DNA of 64,000 nucleotides. Source: Neoarius graeffei (lineage: Eukaryota; Chordata; Actinopteri; Siluriformes; Ariidae). The notes beneath the pieces were generated by a model. That model saw nothing but the letters and a program-made list of their open reading frames with translations, was not told where the DNA came from and did not search any database. The position numbers and the translations under genes are program-made. The stretch is from positions 2,870,501 through 2,934,500 of the forward strand of contig NC_083587.1 of NCBI RefSeq assembly GCF_027579695.1, read 5' to 3'. Of the stretch, positions 32,161 through 42,561 are shown one piece after another; position 1 is the first letter of the stretch; the number at the start of each line of letters is the position of its first letter.

Positions 32161-32168
32161 TAAGATGG

Positions 32169-32480
32169 TGTGGCAGCGGGGGCGTGGTCAAGCACTGGTC
32201 TGTGACAGGAGGGCGGAGTCAGGGAAGGTAAGTGGCAGAATCACTACACCTGAGAGCAATTAACCTGTGTTTGTGTGTCTTCCCAGTGACCGCACCCTAT
32301 ATCAGGAGGGGTAGCGAGAGCGGAAGGAGATCCCTAAACCAGATGCCGGTTGTGTGTGTGTGTCTGTGTTAGTCACTGGATATTGTTAGACTGAAAAGTG
32401 TGGCAATAAAGCCTAGTTGTAAACCTGATCTCTGTCCTGCCGTCCTCTGTGCTCCACCCACACATAGGGAACATACCACA
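32169..32480 (+). repeat. Left LTR of Gmr1 copy 1 (312 bp)
   Basis: Runs from TGTGGCAGCGGGGG to GAACATACCACA, with a TATATCAGGAGG core region and an AATAAA. Its middle part differs from the other three LTRs in the window, which suggests another subfamily. Confidence 0.85.
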
Positions 32481-32524
32481 GTGGTGCCGAAACCCGGGAA
32501 GTGGAGCACCAACCCAGCAGCCCC

Positions 32525-34020
32525 ATGGAATCCTCCCCGTTCGCCGACCTGGTCCACGCCCTCGCCACGTCTCAGCAAAGCGAGCACCAGGTGCTCGTTA
32601 CACTCCGAAAGGAAAAAGAGTGGCGCTTCGAAGCCCTGGTGCTGGCCCAGCAGGAAGATCGCGAGGCGTTCCGGCAACTCCTTGCGTCGGCGGGGTCCAC
32701 CTGTGCTCCGGCCGCAGGCCCGTCTCCCCTCACTGTCACCAAGATGGGCCCGCAGGACGACCCCGAGGCGTTCCTCATGTTGTTTGAACAGGTCGCCGAA
32801 GCCTCGGGGTGGCCGATGGAGCAGCGCGTGGTGCGCCTCCTCCCCCTGCTAACGGGAGAGGCACAGCTGGCCGCGCTACAGCTCCCCGCCGACCACCTGC
32901 TGGCCTATGCAGACCTCCGCCGGGCCGTCCTCCAGTGCGTGGGGCGCACACCGGAACAACAGCGCCAGCGCTTCCGCGCGCTGTGATTGGAGGAAGTCGG
33001 CCGGCCGTTCGCGTTCGGCCAGCAGCTCCGGGACGCCTGCTGGCGGTGGTTGAGGGCCGACGATCGTGACGCCGAGGGAATCGTCGACCAGGTGGTACTG
33101 GAACAGTTCATCACCCGCTTACCAGCAGGAACCGCGGAGTGGGTCCAGTGCCACCGCCCGGCGTCGCTGGATCAGGCAGTCGAGCTGGCGGAGGATCATC
33201 TGGCGGCTGTCCCGGTGGCAGGACAGCAGATGGCATTTTCTATTCTCTCCTCTTCTCTCTCTCTCTCCCCCTCCTCCTGTGTCCCGTCCTCACCCCATTC
33301 CCCCACCGCGGAGGCAGGGGCCGGCACCACCCCAGCCGGCCCGCCGCACCCGCGGTGCCCTCCCGTTTCTCCCTTCTGTGTCTGTCTCTCCCCCACCTCA
33401 GGTGAGTGAGCCCCAGATCACCGGTGCAGAGGGAAAGCCCGGGCCGGTTTGCTGGTGCTGCGGCTAGCCGGGCCACCTTCAACAGCAGTGCACAGCAATG
33501 GAAGTGGGCATGGTTGTTCGGATCCCAGATGTGCCAGAGGCCGCCCTCGATCGGGCCAGAGCATATCGCATACCAGTGAGTTTCCAAGGGGCTACATATC
33601 AGGCGTTGGTGGATTCTGGTTGTAATCAGACCTCAATTCGCCAAAGCCTGGTTCAAAACAAGGCATTGGGGGGAGCACAAGGGGTGAAGGTGTTGTGTGT
33701 GCACGGGGATGTTCACCGCTACCCTTTGGTGTCGGTCCACATTATTTTCAGAGGGGAAAAATTTATAGTGAAGGCGGTGGTTAATCCTTGCCTTACCCAC
33801 TCTTTAATTTTGGGGACTGATTGGCCGGGATTTCGGGGTTTAATGATGCGCCTAGTAAAGAGTGGGTCCTGCCCTTTGACAGGGGGAGGTCCCAGTGTCG
33901 CTTTGGCGGGAGCAGCTGTCACAGAGCCGTCTACGTCATCTCCGCATCAGAGTGAGGAGCCGTCGGCTCCTCCTCTCTCTACTGGGGAATCCCTTGCGGA
34001 TTTCCCATTAGAGCAGTTGT
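32525..34020 (+). pseudogene. gag, nucleocapsid and protease region of Gmr1 copy 1 (fossil)
   Basis: Gag-like capsid region with a long glutamine- and alanine-rich N-terminus, a serine/proline-rich spacer, a zinc-knuckle region, and an aspartic protease motif (ALVDSGCNQTS). In the family these form the particle and mature its proteins. Broken copy; no further detail is given. Confidence 0.7.
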
Positions 34021-34052
34021 GAGATGAGACTCTGCAGCATGCGTTTGACCAA

Positions 34053-35250
34053 GTGAGAGTAATCAATGGTCAAACGCTCCAGCCGAACGCCACCCCGTCC
34101 TTCCCCTACTTCGCGATTATGAAGGATAGATTATACCGAGTGACGCAGGACACTCAAACTAAAGAGCGAGTCACGCAGCTTTTAATTCCGAAGAGCAGCC
34201 GGGAATTGGTATTCCAGGCAGCTCACTTTAATCCCATGGCTGGACACTTGGGGCAGGATAAAACACTAGCCCGAATAATGGCCCGATTCTATTGGCCAGG
34301 GATTCACAGCGATGTCCGTAGGTGGTGTACGGCATGTCGCGAATGCCAGTTAGTAAATCCAGCGGCCATTCCAAAAGCGCCTTTGCGCCCTCTTCCATTA
34401 ATCGAGACCCCATTTGAGAGAATTGGGATGGATCTCGTCAGGCCATTAGATCGGTCAGCACGAGGGTACTGCTTTATATTAGTTCTGGTGGACTATGCAA
34501 CGCGATACCTGGAAGCAGTGCCTCTGCGCAATATCTCAGCACGCAGTATTGCAGAGGCACTCTTCCGCATCATCTCCCAAGTTGGAATCCCGAAAGAGAT
34601 TCTGACTGATCAAGGCACTACATTTATGTCACGGACACTGCGCGAACTGTATGGGTTATTGGGGATTAAGCCGATCCGCACCAGCGTGTATCACCCACAA
34701 ATGGACGGTTTAGTGGAACGGTTCAACCGCACCCTCAAAAATATTATTTAAAAATTCGTAAGTGAGGACGCACGTAATTGGGATAAGTGGCTCGAACCCT
34801 TGTTGTTCTCAGTGCGAGAGGTCCCCCAAGCCTCCACGGGGATCTCCCCATTCGAATTATTATATGGGCATAAGCCGCGCGGCATCCTGGATGTGCTGCG
34901 GGAAAATTGGGAGGAGGGACCTTCACAAAGCAAGAACGAAATTCAGTACATTATGGACCTGCGCGCAAAACTCCACACACTCACCCACCTAACTCAGGAG
35001 AATTTGCGGCAGGCCCAGGAACGGCAAGCCCACCTGTACAACAAGGGTACGCGCCTTAGAGAGTTCACACCGGGAGATAAGGTACTCGTACTGTTGCCCA
35101 CGTCGAGCTCCAAATTGATCGCCAAGTGGCAAGGACCCTTTGAGGTCACACGGCGAGTCGGGGATATCGACTATGAGGTGAGGCGAACGGACAGGGGTGG
35201 GGCGCTACAGATTTACCACCTCAATCTGCTTAAACTCTGGAATGAGGAGG
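34053..35250 (+). pseudogene. integrase region of Gmr1 copy 1 (fossil)
   Basis: HHCC zinc domain (MAGHLGQDKTLARIMARFYW, then CTACRECQ), catalytic core (ERIGMDLV, LTDQGTTF, LVERFNRTLKN), and a C-terminal DNA-binding part (FTPGDKVLVLLP, KWQGPFEVTRRVGD). It lies upstream of the reverse transcriptase, the opposite of ordinary Ty3/Gypsy elements. Confidence 0.75.
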
Positions 35251-35399
35251 TCCCCATGGCATTGGTGTTGGTGGTTCCGGAGAAGGCGGAGCTGGGGCCA
35301 GAGGTTCAAAAAGGGACATTGGCATCACGTACCTCTCTGGTCCCCTGTGGAGACCACCTCTCCCCGACCCAACTCACGGAGGTCGCCCAGTTACAGACC

Positions 35400-36780
35400 G
35401 AGTTTTCAGATGTGTTCTCGCCCCTGCCCGGTCGCACTAACCTCATAGAGCACCACATCGAGACGCCCCCAGGGGTGGTAGTGCGTAGCCGCCCTTAAAG
35501 GCTACCCGAACACAAAAAAAAGGTGGTTCGGGAAGAACTTCAGACCATGCTCGAAATGGGCATCGTCGAGGAGTCCCACAGTGACTGGAGCAGCCCAGTG
35601 GTCTTGGTACCCAAGGCCGACGGGTCGGTCCGGTTCTGTGTGGACTATAGAAAAGTCAACGTGGTGTCTAAATTCGACGCGTACCCAATGCCTCGTATTG
35701 ATGAGTTGCTCGATCGACTCGGCACGGCTCGCTTTTATTCGACACTGGATTTGACGCAGGGATATTGGCAGATCCCCTTGACTCCACTATCCTGAGAAAA
35801 AACGGCCTTTTCCACACCGTTTGGGTTACACCAATTCATCACACTTCCGTTTGGGATGTTTGGGGCGCCCACTACATTTCAGCAGCTTATGGACCGGGTC
35901 CTCCGCCCCCACGCCACCTATGCGGCCGCCTATCTTGATGACATCATATATAGTAATGACTGGCCGAGGCACCTGGAACACCTAAGGGCCGTCCTTAGGT
36001 CGCTGAGGCGAGCGGGTCTCACAGCCAACCCAAAGAAGTGTGCGATTGGGCGGGTGGAAGTACGGTATCTGGGCTTCCACTTGGGCAACGGGCAGGTGCG
36101 TCCCCAAATTAACAAGACCGCAGCAATTGCGGCCTGCCCGAGGCCCAAGACCAAAAAGGGGGTGAGAGTTCCTGGGGCTGGCTGGCTATTATCGTAGGTT
36201 TATACCTAATTATTTGGACGTCACCAGCCCGCTGACTGATCTCACTAAAAAGGGGGCACCAGATCCGGTCCAGTGGACAGAGCAATGCCAGCGGGCTTTC
36301 TCTGAGGTAAAGGCTGCACTGTGTGGGGGGCCACTATTACACTCCCCTGACTTTTCTCTCTCTTTTGTGTTGCAGACCAACGCGTCGGACAGAGGACTGG
36401 GGGCGGTTTTGTCCCAGGAGGTGGAGGGGGAGGACCGCCCCGTCCTGTACATTAGCAGGAAGCTGTCAGTGCGTGAGGGGTGCTACAGCACAATTGAAAA
36501 AGAGTGTCTAGCAATCAAGTGGGCGGTCCTCACCCTCCGTTACTACCTGCTGGGGCACCCTTTCACCCTCTGTTCAGACCATGCGCCCCTCCAGTGGCTC
36601 CACCGCATGAAGGATGCCAACGCGTGGATCACCCGTTGGTATCTGGCACTCCAACCCTTCAATTTCAAGGTGGTCCACAGGCCGGGGGCGCAGATGGTCG
36701 TGGCGGACTTCCTCTCCCGCCAAGTGGGTGGGGAGTCAGCTGCAGGCCGGACGGCCGCCCGGCCTGAGTCGGGCGGTGGG
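35400..36780 (+). pseudogene. reverse transcriptase and RNase H region of Gmr1 copy 1 (fossil)
   Basis: Reverse-transcriptase motifs (VVLVPKADGSVRFCVDYRKV, FYSTLDLTQGYWQIPL, AAYLDDIIY) and RNase H motifs (YISRKLSVREG, STIEKECLAIKWAV, CSDHAPLQWLH), followed directly by the polypurine tract and right LTR. Broken copy. Confidence 0.78.
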
Positions 36781-36784
36781 GGTA

Positions 36785-37090
36785 TGTGGCAGCGGGGGCG
36801 TGGTCAAGCGCCGGTCTGTGACAGGAGGGCGGAGTCAGGGAAGGTGAGTGGCAGAATCACTACACCTGAGAGCAATTAACCTGTGTTTGTGTGTCTTCCC
36901 AGTGACCGTGCCCTATATAAGGAGGGAGAGCAGACAGCAGAGGAGCTCTTCCCTTAACAGGCATGCGTCATGTGTGTGTGTCTGTTTGAGTGACTGTTAG
37001 ACTGAAAAGTGTGACAATAAATGCTAAATTGGAACCTGATCTCTGTCCTGCCGTCCTCTGTGCTCCACCCACCTACTCCGAACTGCCACA
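36785..37090 (+). repeat. Right LTR of Gmr1 copy 1 (306 bp)
   Basis: Runs from TGTGGCAG to CTGCCACA, with TATATAAGGAGG and an AATAAA. Much closer to the LTRs of copy 2 than to the left LTR of its own element. Confidence 0.88.
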
Positions 37091-38480
37091 GTGTCCCTTC
37101 TGATTGCAGTGGTAGCAGGTTACACCTTTTATCCACAACGGGTCACCCCGGGTCATCCTGCCTCAGCCCCTACCTTGACCACTTCCTGTAGGTCCAGGCT
37201 GAGCAGTCTGGAGAAGAGTGAGAGTGGTGGCGTGTAGGTCTTGGTCTCTTTTTATTGATTTTGTCTTCTCCTTTTCTTTCAGCAGCCTTTCTGCACAGCA
37301 CAGCATACTGCTTGATCTTGGTGAGGCTCAGGAGTGCCCTCCACTGCAGCCTGGGTCATGGGCCTGGTCGGGCCACTGTGTTTCTTGTGTGCGGCAGTGA
37401 GACGAGCGAGAAACACTGACACCACTTCACCATGTTCTTGCTTACACATACTGATCTTAGTCATGTTCAAGGGAAAAGCTTCGACCAGATGAGCACAGAG
37501 AGCACTGAGGGTATTTCTATACTCACTATCACCATCCGCTGGTTGGCTTCTGGCCACTCTCTGGAAACCTTGCTCCAATCTATACCCATCTTGGTCATGA
37601 GTAGGTGGCAGAGTTCATGGGTGGTTGGCCAGAATTCTCTGCAAAATATCAGCAGCTCATTACCAAACCTCTTCCCTCCTATCTCTCTCACATTGGGAAT
37701 AGAAGCCATAATTTCCTTGATATCAGCTGTCATCCAGGGTCTGTGGACTAGAAGCATGCTGTCAGGTCCAGCCACTTCCACCAATGGAAGATGAAGGACT
37801 TCAGACTTTAGGTTATGGCCTTGTGGACCCACTGGGGTGAGCATGTGGTCAGGTCCAGGAGGGTGTCTTTTCCATTGCCATATGCAAGACCAGATCTCAT
37901 GTGTAACGGAGAAGTGAGGGGAGGCACTGACACTGGAGGCAGCTGGTAGGCTGGGAGAGATTCCAGAGGCTCAGATTTTGCTTTTTCTCAACTTCTCCCC
38001 CTTTCTGTGGGTGAGGCGCTTGTGGGAGTGATGCTCCGCCTTGCTGAGGAGGCAGTGTGTGTCGGGCTGGTGGGGCAGACTCCAGGTCAGGGTCCATCTG
38101 AAATTTCAAACACTGAGAAGAGGGTGAGAGCCCTGCCTGTTGTTTCTCTCTTTTGTACTCTCTCTTAAGTGTTTCTTCTTTCCATCCAGAAAGCGCCCTC
38201 CAATCCCCTAAGAACTTAACATTGTCTGCAGACTCTTCTTTTCCCTTCTGTTTCAACTTTTCTTCTAACTGTTCTATCTGCCTGGGACTAAAACTGCCCT
38301 TCTCAGGGAATCCTAAGTCCTTTACCCATATGTCAAACTGTGCCAAACAATCCTCGCCATATGAGGTTTTCATAAACTGGATGTTTGGGCTGTCATAGGA
38401 ACAACCAATTCTTATTATAGCACATGTAGCCTCAGGCTTACTTGCTTTTTCTTTTCATTCTTTAACTTGTCTTTTCTGTT
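37091..38480 (-). pseudogene. Retroviral gag fossil
   Basis: Three minus-strand open stretches cover matrix, a proline-rich middle, capsid and the beginning of nucleocapsid. Capsid-like segments are ADIKEIMASIPNVREIGG and FWPTTHELCHLLMTKMGI, and the zinc knuckle begins CYHCNQKGH. A Met-Gly-Asn start context is seen upstream near 38.48 kb. The copy is broken and ends at the Gypsy LTR. Confidence 0.6.
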
Positions 38481-39268
38481 CCCCATTGTACCCTGTTATA
38501 GATTATGACAACAATGGCTGAGTTTTATTCTAGGGTCACAAGAAAAATAGGTTGGACTATATCCAAAAATGTGACACAATAATCCTTTAGGTATGTTCTT
38601 ATTCATAAACAATTTATCTGACATTTACCTTAAGCAAAAAGTAGGTATCATTTAGCACAACAACCTCAAAGACAACTCACGCATGTGTACAAGATCTATT
38701 TCTCTGTTTCAGAATTTGGAGGAGGACAGTACTCTGTTAATTCATCAATATTTTGTGTGCACACCGGTGTGTCTTGGCAACTTCGTGATCGAACCTCTCT
38801 ATCCCGTTCCTACGACGGGCCAGTTGTTCACACAGAACCAAGGGAGCAAGATTCAATTCTTTCCCAGTTACGAATCACTGAGCGTGAATCCGTCGAAACA
38901 TGCCCCGTTACTTCACACTCTCAAGTAGGTGAGCCGTTACTCAGTCGTCACTTAGGCGGATAATTCTCTTACACAACCTAATAAACTTCTCGCAGTTTAT
39001 TGTCTCAAAATTGTGTTTTATCCGTTTCTGCAAACATATTGATGGTACCACAGCTTAGCAGTCCTCCAAATTCCTGTCTGTCTCTTATATCAGGATTAAA
39101 TACTGTTTCCACTAATTTCTTTACACAAGAATGCAAAGTTATCACTTACTGGTTCGGTGAGCCCTGACGATCTGGTCTCTCGTCCAAGTTCTCAGCTCCA
39201 CACCATGGCCTTGTGAGTGTCCCATCGTCCGAGGATCAGAAATGTAAGGCCCACCCAGGGATGCCAAA

Positions 39269-39600
39269 TTGTAATAGAAACTTCTAATAAACACTTCAGA
39301 ATGCTTAGCAGTTGTCTTTTCAGTTATTTATTATAGTAGAGCTTATAAAACGGAGATATAAAACAGGAAAAGGAAAGAAGACGACGATGACACCACCTCA
39401 GGTGATGCTGAGAGTACGCACTCTGAGTTGTGTCTAGTTGGCTGTTATCTATTATATTTTAAAGGCATTCGCTTACTGCTTGCATCTGCATGTGATTGGC
39501 TCGAGGCTTGCTAATGAGGCTAAACATTGGTTCTTTGTTAGGGCATGCACCTGGTGTGCTCTGAGATGCACAGCATATGCGTGGTTAGGCATAACATAAC
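39269..39600 (-). repeat. LTR of the retroviral fossil (outer end uncertain)
   Basis: On the minus strand the sequence has an AATAAA about 60 bases before an end GTTTCTATTACA, followed by TTTGGCATCCCTGG, which fits an LTR end and a primer-binding-type site. The other LTR is absent, so the outer boundary (39.6-39.74 kb) cannot be fixed. Confidence 0.5.
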
Positions 39601-39744
39601 ATGAAACATAAGCACGGCAGCCTGCTTATCACCAGCCAAGGACCCAGAAAGGTGATTACAGCTTGTGGGAAAACAACTTTTCTCAGTACACTATGCCACT
39701 TGAGCCCAACACACAGAAACACAGAGAATAGGAATGTTCATTCA

Positions 39745-40555
39745 CTAAATTTCCTTCACAATAACATCAGAAGCAATCAAACCCCTCTTAAAAACAATTA
39801 TTCTTTTAGCAGTGACTATGTACCTAAATCCTTTAACCTAGCAGTTGTCAGACCCTTGATTAAAGAACCTAACCTCAACCCTTGTCAGCTGTCTCATTAC
39901 AGGCCAATATCAAACCCTTCTTTTACCTCCAAGATCCTAGAAAAATACTGTAGCATAACAGATATGCTCATTTTGACATGGGAGTAACATCCATAAAATG
40001 TATCAATCTGGATTTAGACCTCATCATAGCACAGCGACAGCACTGGTTAAAATAGTAAATGACCAAATACTAGCTCCTGATCAGGGTTGTGTCTCCTTGC
40101 TCATGCTGCTTGACCTTAGTGCAGCTTTTGACACCACTGATCATGCTATTCTCCTTAATGGACTAGAAAATGTCATTTGAGTTAAAGGAATAGTCCTCTG
40201 CTGTCTCAGGTCTTATTTAACTGACCATTAACAGTTTGTATGTGTAAATGGTGACTTCTGTATGCATGCTAAAGTAAAGTTTGGTGTTCCACAAGGTGCT
40301 GTCTTTGGCCCACTCCTTTTTTTCTTAAAATATGCTACCTCTGGTTAATATTATTTGTAAGCATTGTATTACTTTCCACTGTTATGCTGGGGACACAGTT
40401 GTATGTTTCAGCAAAGCCAGATGAAAGACACCAGCTTAATAAAATTGAAGAATGTGTAAAGGACATTAGACACTGGATGCTTATTAACTTCCTCCTACTT
40501 AATTCTGATAAGACATTACTAGGACCACATGCAGCTAGAAGTAAGTCTTCTGATT
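39745..40555 (+). mobile_element. L2-type LINE reverse-transcriptase fragment
   Basis: Plus-strand motifs [73 protein letters not shown] and KVKFGVPQGAVFGPL are in the right order, but stops and shifts separate them. It is interrupted at the TA dinucleotide 40556-40557 by a Tc1-like element and continues after 42561. Confidence 0.75.
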
Positions 40556-40963
40556 TACAACCCAGATTCCAAAAAAGTTGGGACAAAGTACAAATTGTAA
40601 ATAAAAACGGAATGCAATAACTTACAAATCTCAAAAACTGATATTGTATTCACAATAGAACATAGACAACATATCAAATGTCGAAAGTGAGACATTTTGA
40701 AATTTCATGCCAAATATTGGCTCCTTTGAAATTTCATGACAGCAACACATTTCAAAAAGTTGGGACAGGGGCAATAAGAGGCTGGAAAAGTTAAAGGTAC
40801 AAAGAAGGAACAACTGGAGGACCAAATTGCAACTCATTAGGTCAATTGGCAATAGGTCATTAACATGACTGGGTATAAAAAGAGCATCTTGGAGTGGCAG
40901 CAGCTCTCAGAAGTAAAGATGGGAAGAGGATCACCAATCCCCCTAATTCTGTGCTGACAAATA

Positions 40964-42186
40964 GTGGAGCAATATCAGAAAGGAGTTCGACAGTGTAAAA
41001 TTGCAAAGAGTTTGAACATATCATCATCTACAGGGCATAATATCATCAAAAGATTCAGAGAATCTGGAAGAATCTCTGTGCGTAAGGGTCAAGGCCGAAA
41101 AACCATACTGGGTGCCCGTGATCTTCAGGCCCTTAGATGGCACTGCATCACATACAGGTATGCTTCTGTATTGGAAATCACAAAATGGGCTCAGGAATAT
41201 TTCCAGAGAACATTATCTGTGAACAAGGGGCGGCACGGTGGTGTAGTGGTTAGCGCTGTCGCCTCACAGCAAGAAGGTCCTGGGTTCGAGCCCCGGGGCC
41301 GGCAAGGGCCTTTCTGTGTGGAGTTTGCATGTTCTCCCCGTGTCCGTGTGGGTTTCCTCCGGGTGCTCCGGTTTCCCCCACAGTCCAAAGACATGCAGGT
41401 TAGGTTAACTGGTGACTCTAAATTGACCGTAGGTGTGAATGTGAGTGTGAATGGTTGTCTGTGTCTATGTGTCGGCCCTGTGATGACCTGGCGACTTGTC
41501 CAGGGTGTACCCCGCCTTTCGCCCATAGTCAGCTGGGATAGGCTCCAGCTTGCCTGCGACCCTGTAGAAGGATAAAGCGGCTAGAGATAATGAGATGAGA
41601 TGAGATTATCTGTGAACACAATTCACCGTGCCATCCGCCGTTGCCAGCTAAAACTCTATAGTTCAAAGAAGAAGCCGTATCTAAACATGATCCAGAAGTG
41701 CAGACATTTTCTCTGGGCCAAGGCTCATTTAAAATGAACTGTGGCAAAGTGAAAAACTGTTCTGCGGTCAGACGAATCAAAATTTGAAGTTCTTTATGGA
41801 AATCAGGGACGCCGTGTCATTGGGACTAAAGAGGAGAAGGACAACCCAAGTTGTTATCAGCGCTCAGTTCAGAAGCCTGCATCTCTGATGGTATGGGGTT
41901 GCATTGGTGTGTGTGGCATGGGCAGCTTACACATCTGGAAAGACACCATCAATACTGAAAGGTATATCCAGGTCCTAGAGCAACATACTGTATGCTCCCA
42001 TCCAGACGATGTCTCTTTCAGGGAAGACCTTGCATTTTCCAACATGACAATGCCAAACCACATACTGCATCAATTACAGCATCATGGCTGCATAGAAGAA
42101 GGGTCCAGGTACTGAACTGGCCAGCCTGCAGTCCAGATCTTTCACCCACAGAAAACATTTGGCGCATCATAAAACGGAAGATATGA
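40964..42186 (+). pseudogene. Tc1-like transposase, interrupted by a SINE
   Basis: The N-terminal paired-type helix-turn-helix is seen (EQYQKGVRQCKIAKSLNI, IIKRFRESGRISVRKGQG). After the SINE at 41226-41604 the catalytic part follows: [28 protein letters not shown] (first D), [22 protein letters not shown] (second D), SPDLSPTENIW (third acid). Stops and frameshifts (TGA after AHLK; a shift between EDLAF and FQHDN) show that it no longer makes transposase. Confidence 0.8.
41226..41604 (+). mobile_element. tRNA-derived SINE with GATGA tail, inside the Tc1-like element
   Basis: The head GGCGGCACGGTGGTGTAG is followed by tRNA-type boxes (TAGTGGTTAGC and GGGTTCGAGCCC), a long body and a GAGATGAGATGAG tail. 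The target duplication ATTATCTGTGAACA (14 bp) is at 41212-41225 and 41605-41618. A widespread ray-finned fish repeat. Confidence 0.88.
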
Positions 42187-42561
42187 CAAAAAAGACCTAA
42201 GACAGTTGAGCAACTCGAATCCTACATTAGACAAGAATGGGTTAACATTCCTACCCCTAAACTTGAGTAACTTGTCTCCTCAGTCCCCAGATGTTTACAG
42301 ACCATTGTAAAGAGAAAAGGGGATGTCTCACAGTGGTAAACATGGCCTTGTCCCAACTTTTTTGAGATGTGTTGTTGTCATGAAATTTAAAATCACCTAA
42401 TTTTTCTCTTTAAATGATACATTTTCTCAGTTTAAACATTTGATATATCATCTATGTTCTATTCTGAATAAAATATGGAATTTTGAAACTTCCACATCAT
42501 TGCATTCCGTTTTTATTTACAATTTGTACTTTGTCCCAACTTTTTTGGAATCGGGGTTGTA

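Larger units (their letters stand above)
29891..32168 (+). mobile_element. LINE with APE endonuclease and reverse transcriptase, broken
   Basis: The endonuclease starts near 30002 (NWNVRTLYESSNIAQ, GISETHWIG), shifts frame near 30240, and continues (VYAPTEDAEEQVKDEF, VVTGDMNAKVGDN, IDHILISRKF, SADIGSDHFLL, with SDH). Stops lie at 31224 (TAA) and near 31605 (TGA). The reverse transcriptase follows (KAPGTDSIMAELLK, LPKKGNLKECKNSRGITLL, GFVDYEKAFDSVHRESLW, AGVKQGCNMSGFLFLIVLDW). Sequence stops abruptly at 32168, where a Gypsy LTR begins, before the YADD box. The endonuclease is of the type often mislabelled as craniofacial development protein 2; it is a retrotransposon. The clade (RTE/Proto2-like) is uncertain. 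Confidence 0.8.
32169..37090 (+). mobile_element. Gmr1-type Ty3/Gypsy retrotransposon, copy 1 (apparently a recombinant)
   Basis: LTRs start TGTGGCAG and end in ACA. After the left LTR comes a primer-binding-like TGGTGCCGAAACCCGGGA, then gag (from about 32525), protease (about 33590), integrase zinc and core domains (about 34230-34750), reverse transcriptase (about 35490-36210), RNase H (about 36370-36720), and a purine-rich tract before the right LTR. Integrase lies ahead of reverse transcriptase, the Gmr1-group order. The element is broken, with roughly half a dozen breaks. The two LTRs differ clearly, the flanking five bases do not match (GATGG, GTGTC), and the left flank is a LINE while the right flank is a retroviral gag. 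It therefore looks like the product of recombination between two elements. A fossil, older than copy 2. Confidence 0.85.
37091..39740 (-). mobile_element. Endogenous retrovirus fossil, 5' part only (LTR, leader, gag)
   Basis: Minus-strand order: LTR (about 39269-39600, outer end unresolved), leader (about 38480-39268), and gag down to a zinc-knuckle start (CYHCNQKGH) at the junction with the Gypsy LTR at 37090. Matrix- and capsid-like motifs are seen (FDIWVKDLGFPEKG; LVHRPWMTADIKEIM; ELCHLLMTKMGIDW). No pol or env is present in the window. It resembles fish gamma/epsilon-type retroviral gag, but the class is not certain. It is broken and incomplete, and its remainder was lost by rearrangement or lies elsewhere. 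Confidence 0.65.
40558..42559 (+). mobile_element. Tc1-like transposon family 1, copy B, with nested SINE
   Basis: It lies between TA dinucleotides (40556-40557 and 42560-42561). Its ends are CAACCCAGATTCC and, inverted, CAACCCCGATTCC. The terminal inverted repeats are long (about 200 bp), each with an outer and an inner AAAAAAGTTGGGAC, the IR/DR arrangement of Tc1-type elements. The length is 2002 bp, or about 1.6 kb without the SINE and its duplicated target, the usual Tc1 size. It is inserted in an L2 copy. Confidence 0.9.

Noticed and set aside
41226-41604. Functional tRNA gene (A and B boxes)
   Set aside because: The boxes belong to a SINE with target duplications and a long body; the same holds for 27356, 52219 and 52481.
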